49,059 nt of DNA from an uncultured Pelagibacteraceae bacterium (GTDB taxonomy: Bacteria; Pseudomonadota; Alphaproteobacteria; Pelagibacterales; Pelagibacteraceae). Made by a program: the position numbers and the translations under genes. Below are positions 1-8,186 of the stretch, in pieces; positions within the stretch are counted from its first letter, which is position 1, and each line of letters starts with the position of its first letter. The stretch is from assembly GCA_902553555.1 (NCBI GenBank), contig CACDLE010000005.1, forward strand, positions 1-49,059, written 5' to 3'. The notes under the pieces are model-generated. The model was not told the DNA's origin. It saw nothing but the letters and a program-made list of their open reading frames with translations, and did no database searches.

Positions 1-1
1 C

Positions 2-646
2 TATTTTTCTGCCGAGACTGATAACCTAACAATAGATAAGATAAGAGAAATTCGAGCTCTATTACAAAAATCAAATATAAATAATCAAAAAAGGTTCATA
101 ATTTTTGACGATATAGAACTATTAAACATTAATTCAATTAATGCATTATTAAAAATTATAGAAGAACCTTCAGATACAAATAACTTTATTTTGATAAATA
201 ATAAATCAAAACCATTAATAGATACAATAAGATCAAGATGTATTGAATTAAAATTATTTATACAAAGTGATGAAAGAATAGAAATAATAGATAATCTTTT
301 ACGTCAAAGAAATATAACATCAGAAATACCATATAAGGAATATCCAGTTTCCCCAGGAAACGCATTAAATTACACCAAACTATGCAAAGAAAAAAAGATC
401 AACATTAATGATGAATTATCATTAAACGTAGAAAAACTGATTAACCTATATAAAAAAGAAAAAAATTATTTATTCATAAGATTATCAATTTTTTTGATAA
501 ACCAATTCTACGTTACAAAAATTATTAAAACTGATAACACAAATCTTTTTCATGAAAGAAATGAAACCATTAAAAAAGTTTTGAATATTAGTTCCTTTAA
601 TTTAAATAACAAAAATATATTGTATGATTTAAAATATATTGTATGA
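2..646 (+). CDS. holB: DNA polymerase III delta' subunit, 3' part (N-terminus outside window)
   Basis: Clamp-loader subunit that helps load the beta sliding clamp on DNA. The reading frame is open from the first bases of the window, so the P-loop/ATPase start is missing. Visible are the AAA+ features of the delta' / DnaX family: hydrophobic Walker-B-like IIFDDIELL, then NALLKIIEEPS (the usual NALLKTLEEPP) and, some 30 residues on, the sensor/SRC-type motif IRSRC. An internal ATG at 191 is not the real start because the conserved motifs lie upstream of it. The stop overlaps the metG start (ATGA). The order holB-metG-tatD-metallo-hydrolase is common in alphaproteobacteria. The C-terminal part is poorly conserved, as usual for HolB. 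Confidence 0.85.
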   Translation, partial: YFSAETDNLTIDKIREIRALLQKSNINNQKRFIIFDDIELLNINSINALLKIIEEPSDTNNFILINNKSKPLIDTIRSRCIELKLFIQSDERIEIIDNLLRQRNITSEIPYKEYPVSPGNALNYTKLCKEKKININDELSLNVEKLINLYKKEKNYLFIRLSIFLINQFYVTKIIKTDNTNLFHERNETIKKVLNISSFNLNNKNILYDLKYIV

Positions 647-2175
647 AAAAAAACTTTTATATAACAACCCCTATTTATTATCCGTCAGGAAAACCTCATA
701 TGGGTCATGCATACTCTAGTATAATAGCCGATGTAATAGCGAGATTTAAAAGAATCGAGGGATATAATGTTCATTTTTTGACGGGCACAGATGAACATGG
801 ATTAAAGATTCAAAGAGAAGCTGAAAAAAATAAAAAAAAAACTCAGATTTTTTGTGATGAACTTTCTCAAAAATTTCGTGATTTAACTAAAATACTAAAT
901 TTGTCAAATGATGATTTTATAAGAACTACAGAAAAAAGACATTTCAATTCTGTTGAAAATATTTGGCTAAAGTTAATTAAATCTGGTGATATTTATTTAG
1001 ATAAATATAAAGGTTGGTATTCTGTTTCTGATGAAGCTTATTACGATGACGATGAAATTGAAAATACCAATGGTGCAAAAACATCAAAAGTGTCTGGATC
1101 AAAAGTTGAATGGGTAGAAGAAGAGTCGTTTTTTTTTAAACTTTCATCATGGTCTCAAAAATTATTAGATTTTTACAAAGCAGAGCCTGAATTTATTCTT
1201 CCTTTTTCAAGAAAAAATGAAGTAGTAAAATTTGTTGAAAAAGGTTTAAAAGATTTATCTGTAAGTAGGACATCCTTCTCTTGGGGTATACCAGTTCCAA
1301 ATAACCAAAAGCATGTTATATATGTTTGGCTGGACGCTCTTACAAACTACCTTAGTGCATTAAAATATCCTGATACAAAGTCTGATATGTACAAAAATTT
1401 TTGGCCAGCCTATATACATATAATCGGAAAAGATATTTTAAGATTTCATGCGATCTATTGGCCTGCATTCTTAATGGCAGCTAAAATTCCTTTGCCTAAA
1501 AGAATTTTTGGTCATGGTTGGATATTGTCTGACGATAAAAAAATGTCAAAATCTATTGGAAATATTCTTGATCCCATTCAAGTTATTAAAGATTATGGAA
1601 TAGATCAATTAAGATATTATCTAATTAAAGAAGTTTCACTTGGCAATGACGGCAATGTTTCATTAGAAAATTTAAAAAATTGTATAAATAATGATTTAGC
1701 AAATAATTATGGTAATTTGTGTCAAAGAGTATTTGCTTTTGTAAAAAAAAATTGTTCAAATAAAATACCAAAAAAAGAAATTCTGAGCAAACAAGATAAA
1801 GCTTTAACTGATAAATTAAAAAAAGATAAAGAACATTTGATAAAATTAATAAATCAACAAGATCTAAATAACTATTTGAAAAAAGTGATAGAATATTCAT
1901 TTGATTCAAACAAGTATTTTAACGACTCCGAACCTTGGTCTTTAAAAAAAACTGACCCAAAAAAAATGAACTCGGTTGTTTATACTATAATAGAACAAAT
2001 AAAAAATATAAGTATTTTACTTTTACCAATAATACCTAATAGTGCAAATAAAATTCTTGATACGTTGAATGTTCCAAAAAATTTAAGACAATTATCAGAG
2101 ATTAAAGAAGACTCTAAATTAGAACATATTAAAGAATTGGGAAATATAAATATTTTGTTTAAAAAGGTTGAATAA
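643..2175 (+). CDS. metG: methionyl-tRNA synthetase
   Basis: Class I aminoacyl-tRNA synthetase that charges tRNA-Met in the cytoplasm. The 510-aa protein has the ATP-binding HIGH-type motif HMGH at residues 19-22 and KMSKS near residue 300, followed by the helical anticodon-binding domain. It ends soon after that domain, so it is the short form without the C-terminal EMAP/Trbp111-like dimerisation domain, the usual length in alphaproteobacteria. The start ATG overlaps the stop of holB by 4 bp, and its own TAA shares one base with the ATG of tatD, which points to one transcript with coupled translation. The family assignment is firm. Confidence 0.97.
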   Translation: MKKNFYITTPIYYPSGKPHMGHAYSSIIADVIARFKRIEGYNVHFLTGTDEHGLKIQREAEKNKKKTQIFCDELSQKFRDLTKILNLSNDDFIRTTEKRHFNSVENIWLKLIKSGDIYLDKYKGWYSVSDEAYYDDDEIENTNGAKTSKVSGSKVEWVEEESFFFKLSSWSQKLLDFYKAEPEFILPFSRKNEVVKFVEKGLKDLSVSRTSFSWGIPVPNNQKHVIYVWLDALTNYLSALKYPDTKSDMYKNFWPAYIHIIGKDILRFHAIYWPAFLMAAKIPLPKRIFGHGWILSDDKKMSKSIGNILDPIQVIKDYGIDQLRYYLIKEVSLGNDGNVSLENLKNCINNDLANNYGNLCQRVFAFVKKNCSNKIPKKEILSKQDKALTDKLKKDKEHLIKLINQQDLNNYLKKVIEYSFDSNKYFNDSEPWSLKKTDPKKMNSVVYTIIEQIKNISILLLPIIPNSANKILDTLNVPKNLRQLSEIKEDSKLEHIKELGNINILFKKVE

Positions 2176-2957
2176 TGATCATAGATTCACATTGTCATTT
2201 AGATTATGAACCGATGTATTCATCTCTTGATGATGTAATAAGTCGTGCAGACAAGTCTCAGATTAAATATATTCTAACTATATCTGTAAAAGATAACAAA
2301 TATAAAAATATTCTAGAAATCTTAAAAAAATATCCAAAAGTATACGGGACTTACGGGATTCATCCACATGAAGCAAAAAATCATAAAGAAATTAAAAAAA
2401 ATATAATCTTAGAAAAAATAAGTTATAGTAAAAAAATTATTGGAATAGGCGAAACCGGTTTGGATTTTTTTCATAATCATTCTGACGAGAAAGATCAAAT
2501 TAGATTATTCGAGGAGCACATAATGGCATCCATTGAAAGCAATTTACCATTAATTGTTCATTCAAGAAACGCCGAAGAAAAAACTTTCGAAATATTATCA
2601 ACTTATTCAAAAGACAAAGAATTGAAAATATTGATGCACTGTTTTACAGGTAGTAAAAAATTTGCAAATAAATTACTCGATATAAATGCTTATTTTTCAG
2701 CTAGTGGCATTGTTACATTTAAAAAAACTAATGATCTAAGAGAAACTTTTAAATTTTTACCTCTGGATAGATTGTTAATTGAAACAGACGCACCATATTT
2801 ATCACCTGAACCTTTAAGAGGAAAATCAAATGAACCGACACATCTAATTCACACAGCAAAATTTTTGGCAAACCTAAAATCGGTAGAATTTGATACCCTC
2901 TGTAATAAAACTACATATAATTTTGCTAAACTATTTGGGAGTCAATTTGAAAAATAA
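2175..2957 (+). CDS. tatD: TatD-family metal-dependent hydrolase (DNase)
   Basis: Amidohydrolase-fold, divalent-metal nuclease. The metal ligands are visible in order: HCHLD at residues 6-10, GETGLDFF with its glutamate near residue 93, IVHSRN, MHCFTG and the terminal aspartate in ETDAPYLSP. Length (260 aa) is typical. TatD and relatives degrade DNA 3' to 5' in repair-related contexts, and the exact substrate of this copy cannot be read from sequence. It starts on the last base of the metG stop and is followed by an overlapping metallo-hydrolase gene, the standard neighbourhood in this bacterial class. Confidence 0.93.
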   Translation: MIIDSHCHLDYEPMYSSLDDVISRADKSQIKYILTISVKDNKYKNILEILKKYPKVYGTYGIHPHEAKNHKEIKKNIILEKISYSKKIIGIGETGLDFFHNHSDEKDQIRLFEEHIMASIESNLPLIVHSRNAEEKTFEILSTYSKDKELKILMHCFTGSKKFANKLLDINAYFSASGIVTFKKTNDLRETFKFLPLDRLLIETDAPYLSPEPLRGKSNEPTHLIHTAKFLANLKSVEFDTLCNKTTYNFAKLFGSQFEK

Positions 2958-3714
2958 ATTTACAATTTTGGGGTGTGGAAGCTCATTAGGGGCACCCTGG
3001 ATAACAGGTTACAAAGGTAATTTAAAAAATAATTTAAAAAACATTAGAACTAGATGTTGCGCACATATAAAATATAAAAATTTGTCAATTTTAATAGACA
3101 CATCTCCTGATATTAAAAATCAAATTCAAAAAAATAAAATTAAAGATATTGATGCTGTAATGTATACTCATGAACACGCAGATCAGACTGTTGGTATCTT
3201 TGAGTTAAGACCTTTTTTCTGGAAAAATAAAAAGAAAATATCTATTTTTGGTAGCAAAAGAACAATTAGGTTGATTAGGCAAAAATATAATTTTTGTTTT
3301 AAGCAAAATTCTGGTTATAAGCCGATTATGACTTCTAATATTTTTAAAAAAAAATTTAGTATCAAGAAAAAAAACAATAAATTAAATATAATAGGTATAG
3401 AATTACAACATGGAATGATTAAAGCAAATGGCTTTGTTTTTGAAAAAGTTGCTTACTTGAGCGATTGCAATCATATTCCAAAAAAATCTTTAAAATACTT
3501 GTACAATTTAAAATATCTAATAATTGATTGTTTACGAAAAAAACCTCATCCATCACATTTTAATTTTAGTGAAGCAGTAGACTTAGCTAAAAAATTTAGA
3601 GCAAAAAAAACTATTCTTACAAATTTACACGTTGATTTAGATTATGAAACTTTAAGAAGAAAACTTCCTCAAAATATTATACCTGCTTATGATGGATTAA
3701 GTTTTAACTTTTAA
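2947..3714 (+). CDS. MBL-fold metallo-hydrolase, PhnP-like
   Basis: Metallo-beta-lactamase-fold phosphodiesterase-like protein of about 255 aa. It opens with a beta strand and glycine loop, FTILGCGSSLGAP, and carries the metal site THEHADQT, the HxHxDH motif with Gln in place of the last His. A later AYLSDC strand (Asp ligand) and a HPSH motif complete the fold. Family relatives include PhnP, which cleaves cyclic ribose phosphates, but the substrate here is unknown. I chose a TTG start because GGGAG lies 5 nt before it and the fold begins at once. The in-frame ATG at 2890 would sit deep inside tatD. The gene overlaps the end of tatD and, at its 3' end, the convergent peroxidase gene. Confidence 0.8.
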   Translation: MKNKFTILGCGSSLGAPWITGYKGNLKNNLKNIRTRCCAHIKYKNLSILIDTSPDIKNQIQKNKIKDIDAVMYTHEHADQTVGIFELRPFFWKNKKKISIFGSKRTIRLIRQKYNFCFKQNSGYKPIMTSNIFKKKFSIKKKNNKLNIIGIELQHGMIKANGFVFEKVAYLSDCNHIPKKSLKYLYNLKYLIIDCLRKKPHPSHFNFSEAVDLAKKFRAKKTILTNLHVDLDYETLRRKLPQNIIPAYDGLSFNF

Positions 3715-4246
3715 TTTCAGCATTAATTACAGTTAAAAATTTTTTTGAATTAGGTTTAGTGAAAGAGGCAAAAGTATCAGCAACTTTTCCATCTTTACCT
3801 ATTATTATCTTATGAAAATTCCATTTTGGTATCGCTCCAATTCCATAATTTTTCTTTGCCCACTTGAAGAAAGGATGTGCGTTAGATCCAATTACATCCA
3901 TTTTTTCAGTCATAGGAAAATTAACACCAAAGTTTGTCTCACAAAATTCTTTTATAGCTGCATTATTCTTTGGCTCTTGTTTAAAATTATTTGTTGGAAC
4001 ACCAATTACAACTAAATCCTTTTTGTGATTTGTCCATAGGGTTTGTAATCCTTCATATTGAGGAGTATAACCACAACGACTAGCCACATTTACAACAACT
4101 ATTACCTTATTCTTATAATTATTTAGTTTAATTTCACCACCTTCAATACTTTTAAAATTAAAATCATATGCTAGTTTGTGGTAATTTGCAGATAAATTGG
4201 AGAAAAAACTTAAAAACATAATAGTCAATATAATTTTTTTTATCAT
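3704..4246 (-). CDS. glutathione peroxidase family protein, exported
   Basis: Thioredoxin-fold, Cys-type peroxidase that reduces peroxides with a thiol donor. The first ~20 residues form a cleavable signal peptide (hydrophobic core, then LSAN), so the enzyme should act in the periplasm. The active-site motif is VASRCGYT with peroxidatic Cys58; the other members of the catalytic set are visible as Gln in FKQEP and Trp in PKWNFHK. There is no sign of selenocysteine. Bacterial GPx proteins often use thioredoxin rather than glutathione. The gene overlaps the convergent metallo-hydrolase by 11 bp and follows the Fe-S scaffold gene by 1 bp, suggesting one transcript with nhaA. Confidence 0.92.
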   Translation of the reverse strand: MIKKIILTIMFLSFFSNLSANYHKLAYDFNFKSIEGGEIKLNNYKNKVIVVVNVASRCGYTPQYEGLQTLWTNHKKDLVVIGVPTNNFKQEPKNNAAIKEFCETNFGVNFPMTEKMDVIGSNAHPFFKWAKKNYGIGAIPKWNFHKIIIGKDGKVADTFASFTKPNSKKFLTVINAEIKS

Positions 4247-4247
4247 A

Positions 4248-4634
4248 TTATTTAATTGCTTTATAAAAAGCTTTAAAAGGCAAAAGTATACAATCTTTTC
4301 TATTCATATATTTATCTTTTAACAAATAAGTTAAATTATTAAATTTTTTTGGTACCTTTTTACTAAAATTTAAATATTTTCTTAAATTTTTTTTTAAATC
4401 ACTAAAGTTTGTATTTTTAGCTATGCTTGCCAATGTACTTGCGGAAGCTTGACAAAAAATACATGCTTCGGTTTCATATCTTAATTCTTGAATAGTATTT
4501 TTTTTTAATGAAATTTCTATGGATATTTTGTCGCCACAAATTGAATTTTTGAGATTGGTCTTATAAGTATAATCATTCTTTAAGCCATAAAATTCAGTAT
4601 TAGATGCGATTTTCAATAATCTTTTATCGATCAT
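4248..4634 (-). CDS. SufU/IscU-type iron-sulfur scaffold protein
   Basis: A 128-aa NifU-N-like protein on which Fe-S clusters are assembled. The three expected cysteines are present: SICGDKI (Cys33), CQASAS (Cys61) and DCILLPF (Cys115), plus an extra Cys58 three residues before the second ligand. The Cys-x-x-Ser-Ala-Ser arrangement is typical of SufU/IscU. Alphaproteobacteria with only the SUF system often carry a separate copy like this, and its role as primary scaffold or zinc-bound sulfur acceptor is not certain. It overlaps the end of nhaA by 4 bp. Confidence 0.82.
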   Translation of the reverse strand: MIDKRLLKIASNTEFYGLKNDYTYKTNLKNSICGDKISIEISLKKNTIQELRYETEACIFCQASASTLASIAKNTNFSDLKKNLRKYLNFSKKVPKKFNNLTYLLKDKYMNRKDCILLPFKAFYKAIK

Positions 4635-5803
4635 TTTCTACTAGCGAATAATAACAAGAAGTAACCACATAAAGTAGACAATAATGAACCAGTGAGGACT
4701 CCAATTTTTACACCGTCACTAAATTCTAAGTTATTGGCAAAGGCGAGATTGCCTACGAATAAACTCATTGTAAAACCAATACCAGTTAATATTGAGACTG
4801 CGTATAGAGACATCCAGTTTGAGTTGTTTGGTTTGTCTGCAAATTTAAAGTAAATAGACAAATAAGAAAATAAAAATACTCCAATTTGTTTTCCAAAAAA
4901 TAATCCACAAACTATTCCCAAAGGAACAGGATTCAACAATGTTGCAAATGATAATCCTTCCAAAGACACTCCTGCGTTTGCAAAAGCAAATATTGGCATA
5001 ATTCCAAATGCTACGTAAGGAGAGATTGCATGTTCTAGTTTTAATAACAAAGAGTTTTTCTCTTTTTTAGTATCGTGAGGAATAGTTAAAGCTAATAAAA
5101 CCCCCGCAATCGTCGCATGAATTCCTGATTGATGTGTAAATTCCCATAAAAATATTCCAACTATTAAATAAGGAATGAATGATTTTACATTTAATCTATT
5201 TAAAATTATTAGCAATATCATCGCGACAGCCATTAAAATTAGGTAAGTTGTCTGAATATTGCCTGAATAAAAGAAGGCTATTATTATTATTGCCCCAAGA
5301 TCGTCAATAATTGCTAAAGCTGTTAGAAAAACTTTTAAAGATATAGGAACTCTTTTTCCAAGCAATGATAAAACTCCTAATGAAAAGGCGATATCAGTTG
5401 CTGAAGGTATAGCCCAACCGTTAAGCCTTGTGCTATCATCAATATTAATTATTATATAAATAGCAGCTGGAACTACCATTCCACCAACAGCGCCTATGAT
5501 TGGCAGCATTGCTTGTTTTGGATTTGAAAGTTCACCTTTAACAAATTCTCTTTTAATTTCTAATGATACTAAGAAAAAAAAGACAGCCATCAAAACATCG
5601 TTAATCCAATGTAGCACACTTAATTTAAGACCAAAATTTTCAGTTCCAAGTGTAAAGTAACTTTCTAATATTTTAAAATAATTTTCACCTAAATTACTAT
5701 TACTAATAAACAAGGCGATCACTGCTGCAAAAAGAAGAACCAAACCTGATGCAGACTCTAATTTAAAGAAATACTTAAAAGGTTTTGAAATATATTGGAT
5801 CAT
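4631..5803 (-). CDS. nhaA: Na+/H+ antiporter NhaA
   Basis: Inner-membrane electrogenic sodium/proton antiporter used for Na+ export and pH homeostasis, which suits a marine cell. The 390-aa protein has about 12 hydrophobic segments. The ion-binding aspartate pair is at Asp167-Asp168 in ALAIIDDLGAI, and the TMS IV motif SATDIAFSLG (Asp137) is also present. Length and motif order agree with E. coli NhaA. It is the first gene of a three-gene minus-strand unit and is divergent from the tRNA-Pro/DMSP array, with the roughly 75-bp gap holding both promoters. Confidence 0.96.
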   Translation of the reverse strand: MIQYISKPFKYFFKLESASGLVLLFAAVIALFISNSNLGENYFKILESYFTLGTENFGLKLSVLHWINDVLMAVFFFLVSLEIKREFVKGELSNPKQAMLPIIGAVGGMVVPAAIYIIINIDDSTRLNGWAIPSATDIAFSLGVLSLLGKRVPISLKVFLTALAIIDDLGAIIIIAFFYSGNIQTTYLILMAVAMILLIILNRLNVKSFIPYLIVGIFLWEFTHQSGIHATIAGVLLALTIPHDTKKEKNSLLLKLEHAISPYVAFGIMPIFAFANAGVSLEGLSFATLLNPVPLGIVCGLFFGKQIGVFLFSYLSIYFKFADKPNNSNWMSLYAVSILTGIGFTMSLFVGNLAFANNLEFSDGVKIGVLTGSLLSTLCGYFLLLFASRK

Positions 5804-5840
5804 TTAGTTATTTTTTACTAATATAATAATAATCTTTCAA

Positions 5841-5869
5841 TTGCCAAAAAGTCATATATAACCTATATA
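5841..5869 (+). promoter_or_regulatory. candidate sigma70 promoter for tRNA-Pro and the downstream array
   Basis: TTGCCA and TATATA are separated by 17 nt and end about 11 nt before the first base of tRNA-Pro. This is a reasonable -35/-10 pair, but AT-rich DNA produces such matches by chance. If real, it may also drive the gene array starting 7 nt after the tRNA. Confidence 0.35.
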
Positions 5870-5879
5870 AATAGACTTT

Positions 5880-5956
<77 letters not shown>

Positions 5957-5963
5957 TAATCAT

Positions 5964-8186
5964 ATGAATATTGAAAAAGTAGTTGTAATCGGATCTGGAA
6001 CAATGGGAAGTGGAATTGCAGCGCATTTGTGCAATGCAAATATCCCAGTTGTTTTATTAGATCTTAAAACAGAAATTGCAGAAAAAGCTAAAGAAAGAAT
6101 TTTAAAATCTAGACCACCATTATTATTTGAAAAAGATAAAATTAAAAATTTAAAGGTTGGTAACATTAATGATAACTTTAGTAATGTTTCTGATGCAGAC
6201 TGGATTGTAGAAGCAGTTGTTGAAAGAATTGATATTAAACACGATATTTACAACAAAATATTCAATCAAAGAAAAAAAGACTCTATTGTCTCGTCAAATA
6301 CATCAACTATTCCTTTAAAAGTATTATCAGAAAAATTAAAAGCAGAGGACAAAAAGGATTTTTGTATTACACACTTTTTTAATCCAGTTAGATATATGGG
6401 ATTACTTGAAATAGTTATCGACAAGTTAAACGATCAAAATAAAATTAATTATTTGAAAGATTTTAGTGAAGAAAAATTAGGTAAAGGCGTAATTGTTTGT
6501 GGTGACACCCCTGGTTTTTTAGGAAACAGAATAGGAGTATATGCTATGCAAGTAGCGATGACTGAAGCGGTTAAAATGGATCTTTCTATTGAAGAGGCTG
6601 ATGCTGTGTTTGGTAGACCTATGGGTATCCCTAAAACAGGAGTTTTTGCTTTATATGACTTAATTGGTATTGATCTAATGTCAGACGTTCTCAAAAGTTT
6701 CCAAAAAGAGTTAGCTAAAGAAGATGAATTTCAAAAAGTTGTTTCTGGTTTACCAATTATTAAAAAACTAATTGAAACTGGTTATACAGGTAGAAAAGGT
6801 AAGGGAGGGTTTTATAGGATGAATAAGTCTGAGAATAAAAAAATTCTAGAAGCTCTTAACTTAAATAAAAATAAATATTTTCCAGTTAAAAAGATTGATT
6901 TAAAAATCGATAAGATAAATCTATTAGAATTAATAAACAGAAATGATAAGTATGGCAAATATGCATGGTCAGTAATATCAAAAATAATTTTGTATTCATC
7001 ATCACTGGTACCAGCTATAACTGATAAATATAATGACATTGATGAAGCTTTGAGACTAGGTTTTAATTGGTCTATGGGTCCCTTTGAAATGTTAGAGTCT
7101 GTAGGATTAAAAAATTTTTTTTCTAAAATTGGAGATATTAATCACAATGAATTTTTAAAAGACTTAAAAGAAAAAAAAGTAGATAGTTTCTATGATGAAC
7201 GACAAAAATATACTAATTTAGAAACTTTAGGAAAAATTAAAAAAAAAGTCATTAAATTAGACAAAAATGATTCAGCAGAAATATTTAGATTTAAAGATTT
7301 TAATATTGTTGAGTTTAATACAAAAGCAAATGCTTTAGATAATGACTCAATGGATGCTTTGAAAAGGGCTACAGATAAACCTCTAATTATAATAAATGAG
7401 AGCATGCAATTTTCAGCAGGAGTGAATCTTAATTATGTAATGGAATTTATTAAGAATAACGATACAAAGTCCGTTGAAAAATTTATTAAGTATTTTCAAG
7501 AAACTTGCAAGCATCTCAAATACTGTAAATACCCGGTTATATCTGCTCCGTCTGGCTTAGCTCTAGGAGGTGGAGAAGAAGTTGTGCTACAAAGTAATTA
7601 TGTAGTTACACATACTAATATAGTAATGGGTTTAGTAGAAACTATTGTTGGTTTAGTTCCTGCCGGCGGCGGTTGCAAAGAACTACTCTGGAGATGGTGT
7701 CAAACCAATGAGTCTAAAACAGATCCAGATTATGCTCCTTTAAAAGTTTTTGATATTATTGGTTACGCTAAAACTGCTACTTCGCCTCAAGAAGCAAAAC
7801 CTCTATTGTTTCTAGATGCTAATCATAACGTTATTATTAATAGAAATGAATTATTGCCTGCAGCAAGAGAATTACTCAATAAAAACGCAGTAAAGTCTCC
7901 TTCTAATGAATGTAAATTTAAACTTTCAGGTAAAAATGCTAGAGAAAAAATGCACAAAATACTTGAAGCATTATATAATGATAAAAAGATTCTAGATCAC
8001 GGTATAGAAGTTGGTAAAGAATTAGCATATGTTTTGAGTGGAGGAGATACAAATTTAGATAAAGAGGTTACAGAAGATCAAATGTATAAATTAGAATTAA
8101 ATAGCTTTATGAAGTTAGTAGAAAATAAAAAAACACAAGATAGAATTGTCCATACATTACAAACAGGAAAACCATTAATAAATTAA
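5964..8186 (+). CDS. 3-hydroxyacyl-CoA dehydrogenase / enoyl-CoA hydratase fusion (FadN-like domain order)
   Basis: A 740-aa two-function beta-oxidation enzyme. The N-terminal half is a NAD-binding 3-hydroxyacyl-CoA dehydrogenase (GSGTMG at residues 10-15, SSNTSTIP, ITHFFNP, DTPGFLGNR), followed by a second HAD C-terminal helical domain with MGPFEMLE. The last ~280 residues are a crotonase domain with ALGGGEE and GLVET. Both acid residues expected for hydratase chemistry (Glu539 and Glu559, 20 apart as in rat crotonase) are kept. The order dehydrogenase-then-hydratase is that of Bacillus FadN rather than E. coli FadB/FadJ. The start must be here because tRNA-Pro lies directly upstream. It abuts the DmdC-like gene, so a role in acyl-CoA breakdown linked to DMSP carbon is inferred. 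Confidence 0.9.
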   Translation: MNIEKVVVIGSGTMGSGIAAHLCNANIPVVLLDLKTEIAEKAKERILKSRPPLLFEKDKIKNLKVGNINDNFSNVSDADWIVEAVVERIDIKHDIYNKIFNQRKKDSIVSSNTSTIPLKVLSEKLKAEDKKDFCITHFFNPVRYMGLLEIVIDKLNDQNKINYLKDFSEEKLGKGVIVCGDTPGFLGNRIGVYAMQVAMTEAVKMDLSIEEADAVFGRPMGIPKTGVFALYDLIGIDLMSDVLKSFQKELAKEDEFQKVVSGLPIIKKLIETGYTGRKGKGGFYRMNKSENKKILEALNLNKNKYFPVKKIDLKIDKINLLELINRNDKYGKYAWSVISKIILYSSSLVPAITDKYNDIDEALRLGFNWSMGPFEMLESVGLKNFFSKIGDINHNEFLKDLKEKKVDSFYDERQKYTNLETLGKIKKKVIKLDKNDSAEIFRFKDFNIVEFNTKANALDNDSMDALKRATDKPLIIINESMQFSAGVNLNYVMEFIKNNDTKSVEKFIKYFQETCKHLKYCKYPVISAPSGLALGGGEEVVLQSNYVVTHTNIVMGLVETIVGLVPAGGGCKELLWRWCQTNESKTDPDYAPLKVFDIIGYAKTATSPQEAKPLLFLDANHNVIINRNELLPAARELLNKNAVKSPSNECKFKLSGKNAREKMHKILEALYNDKKILDHGIEVGKELAYVLSGGDTNLDKEVTEDQMYKLELNSFMKLVENKKTQDRIVHTLQTGKPLIN

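Noticed and set aside
1625-1909. Minus-strand frame inside metG
   Set aside because: Shadow of metG: Leu-rich antisense of Lys-rich sequence, with no motif.
2890-2946. ATG at 2890 as start of the metallo-hydrolase
   Set aside because: It lies inside tatD and adds residues without family support; the TTG at 2947 has a good ribosome site and begins the fold.
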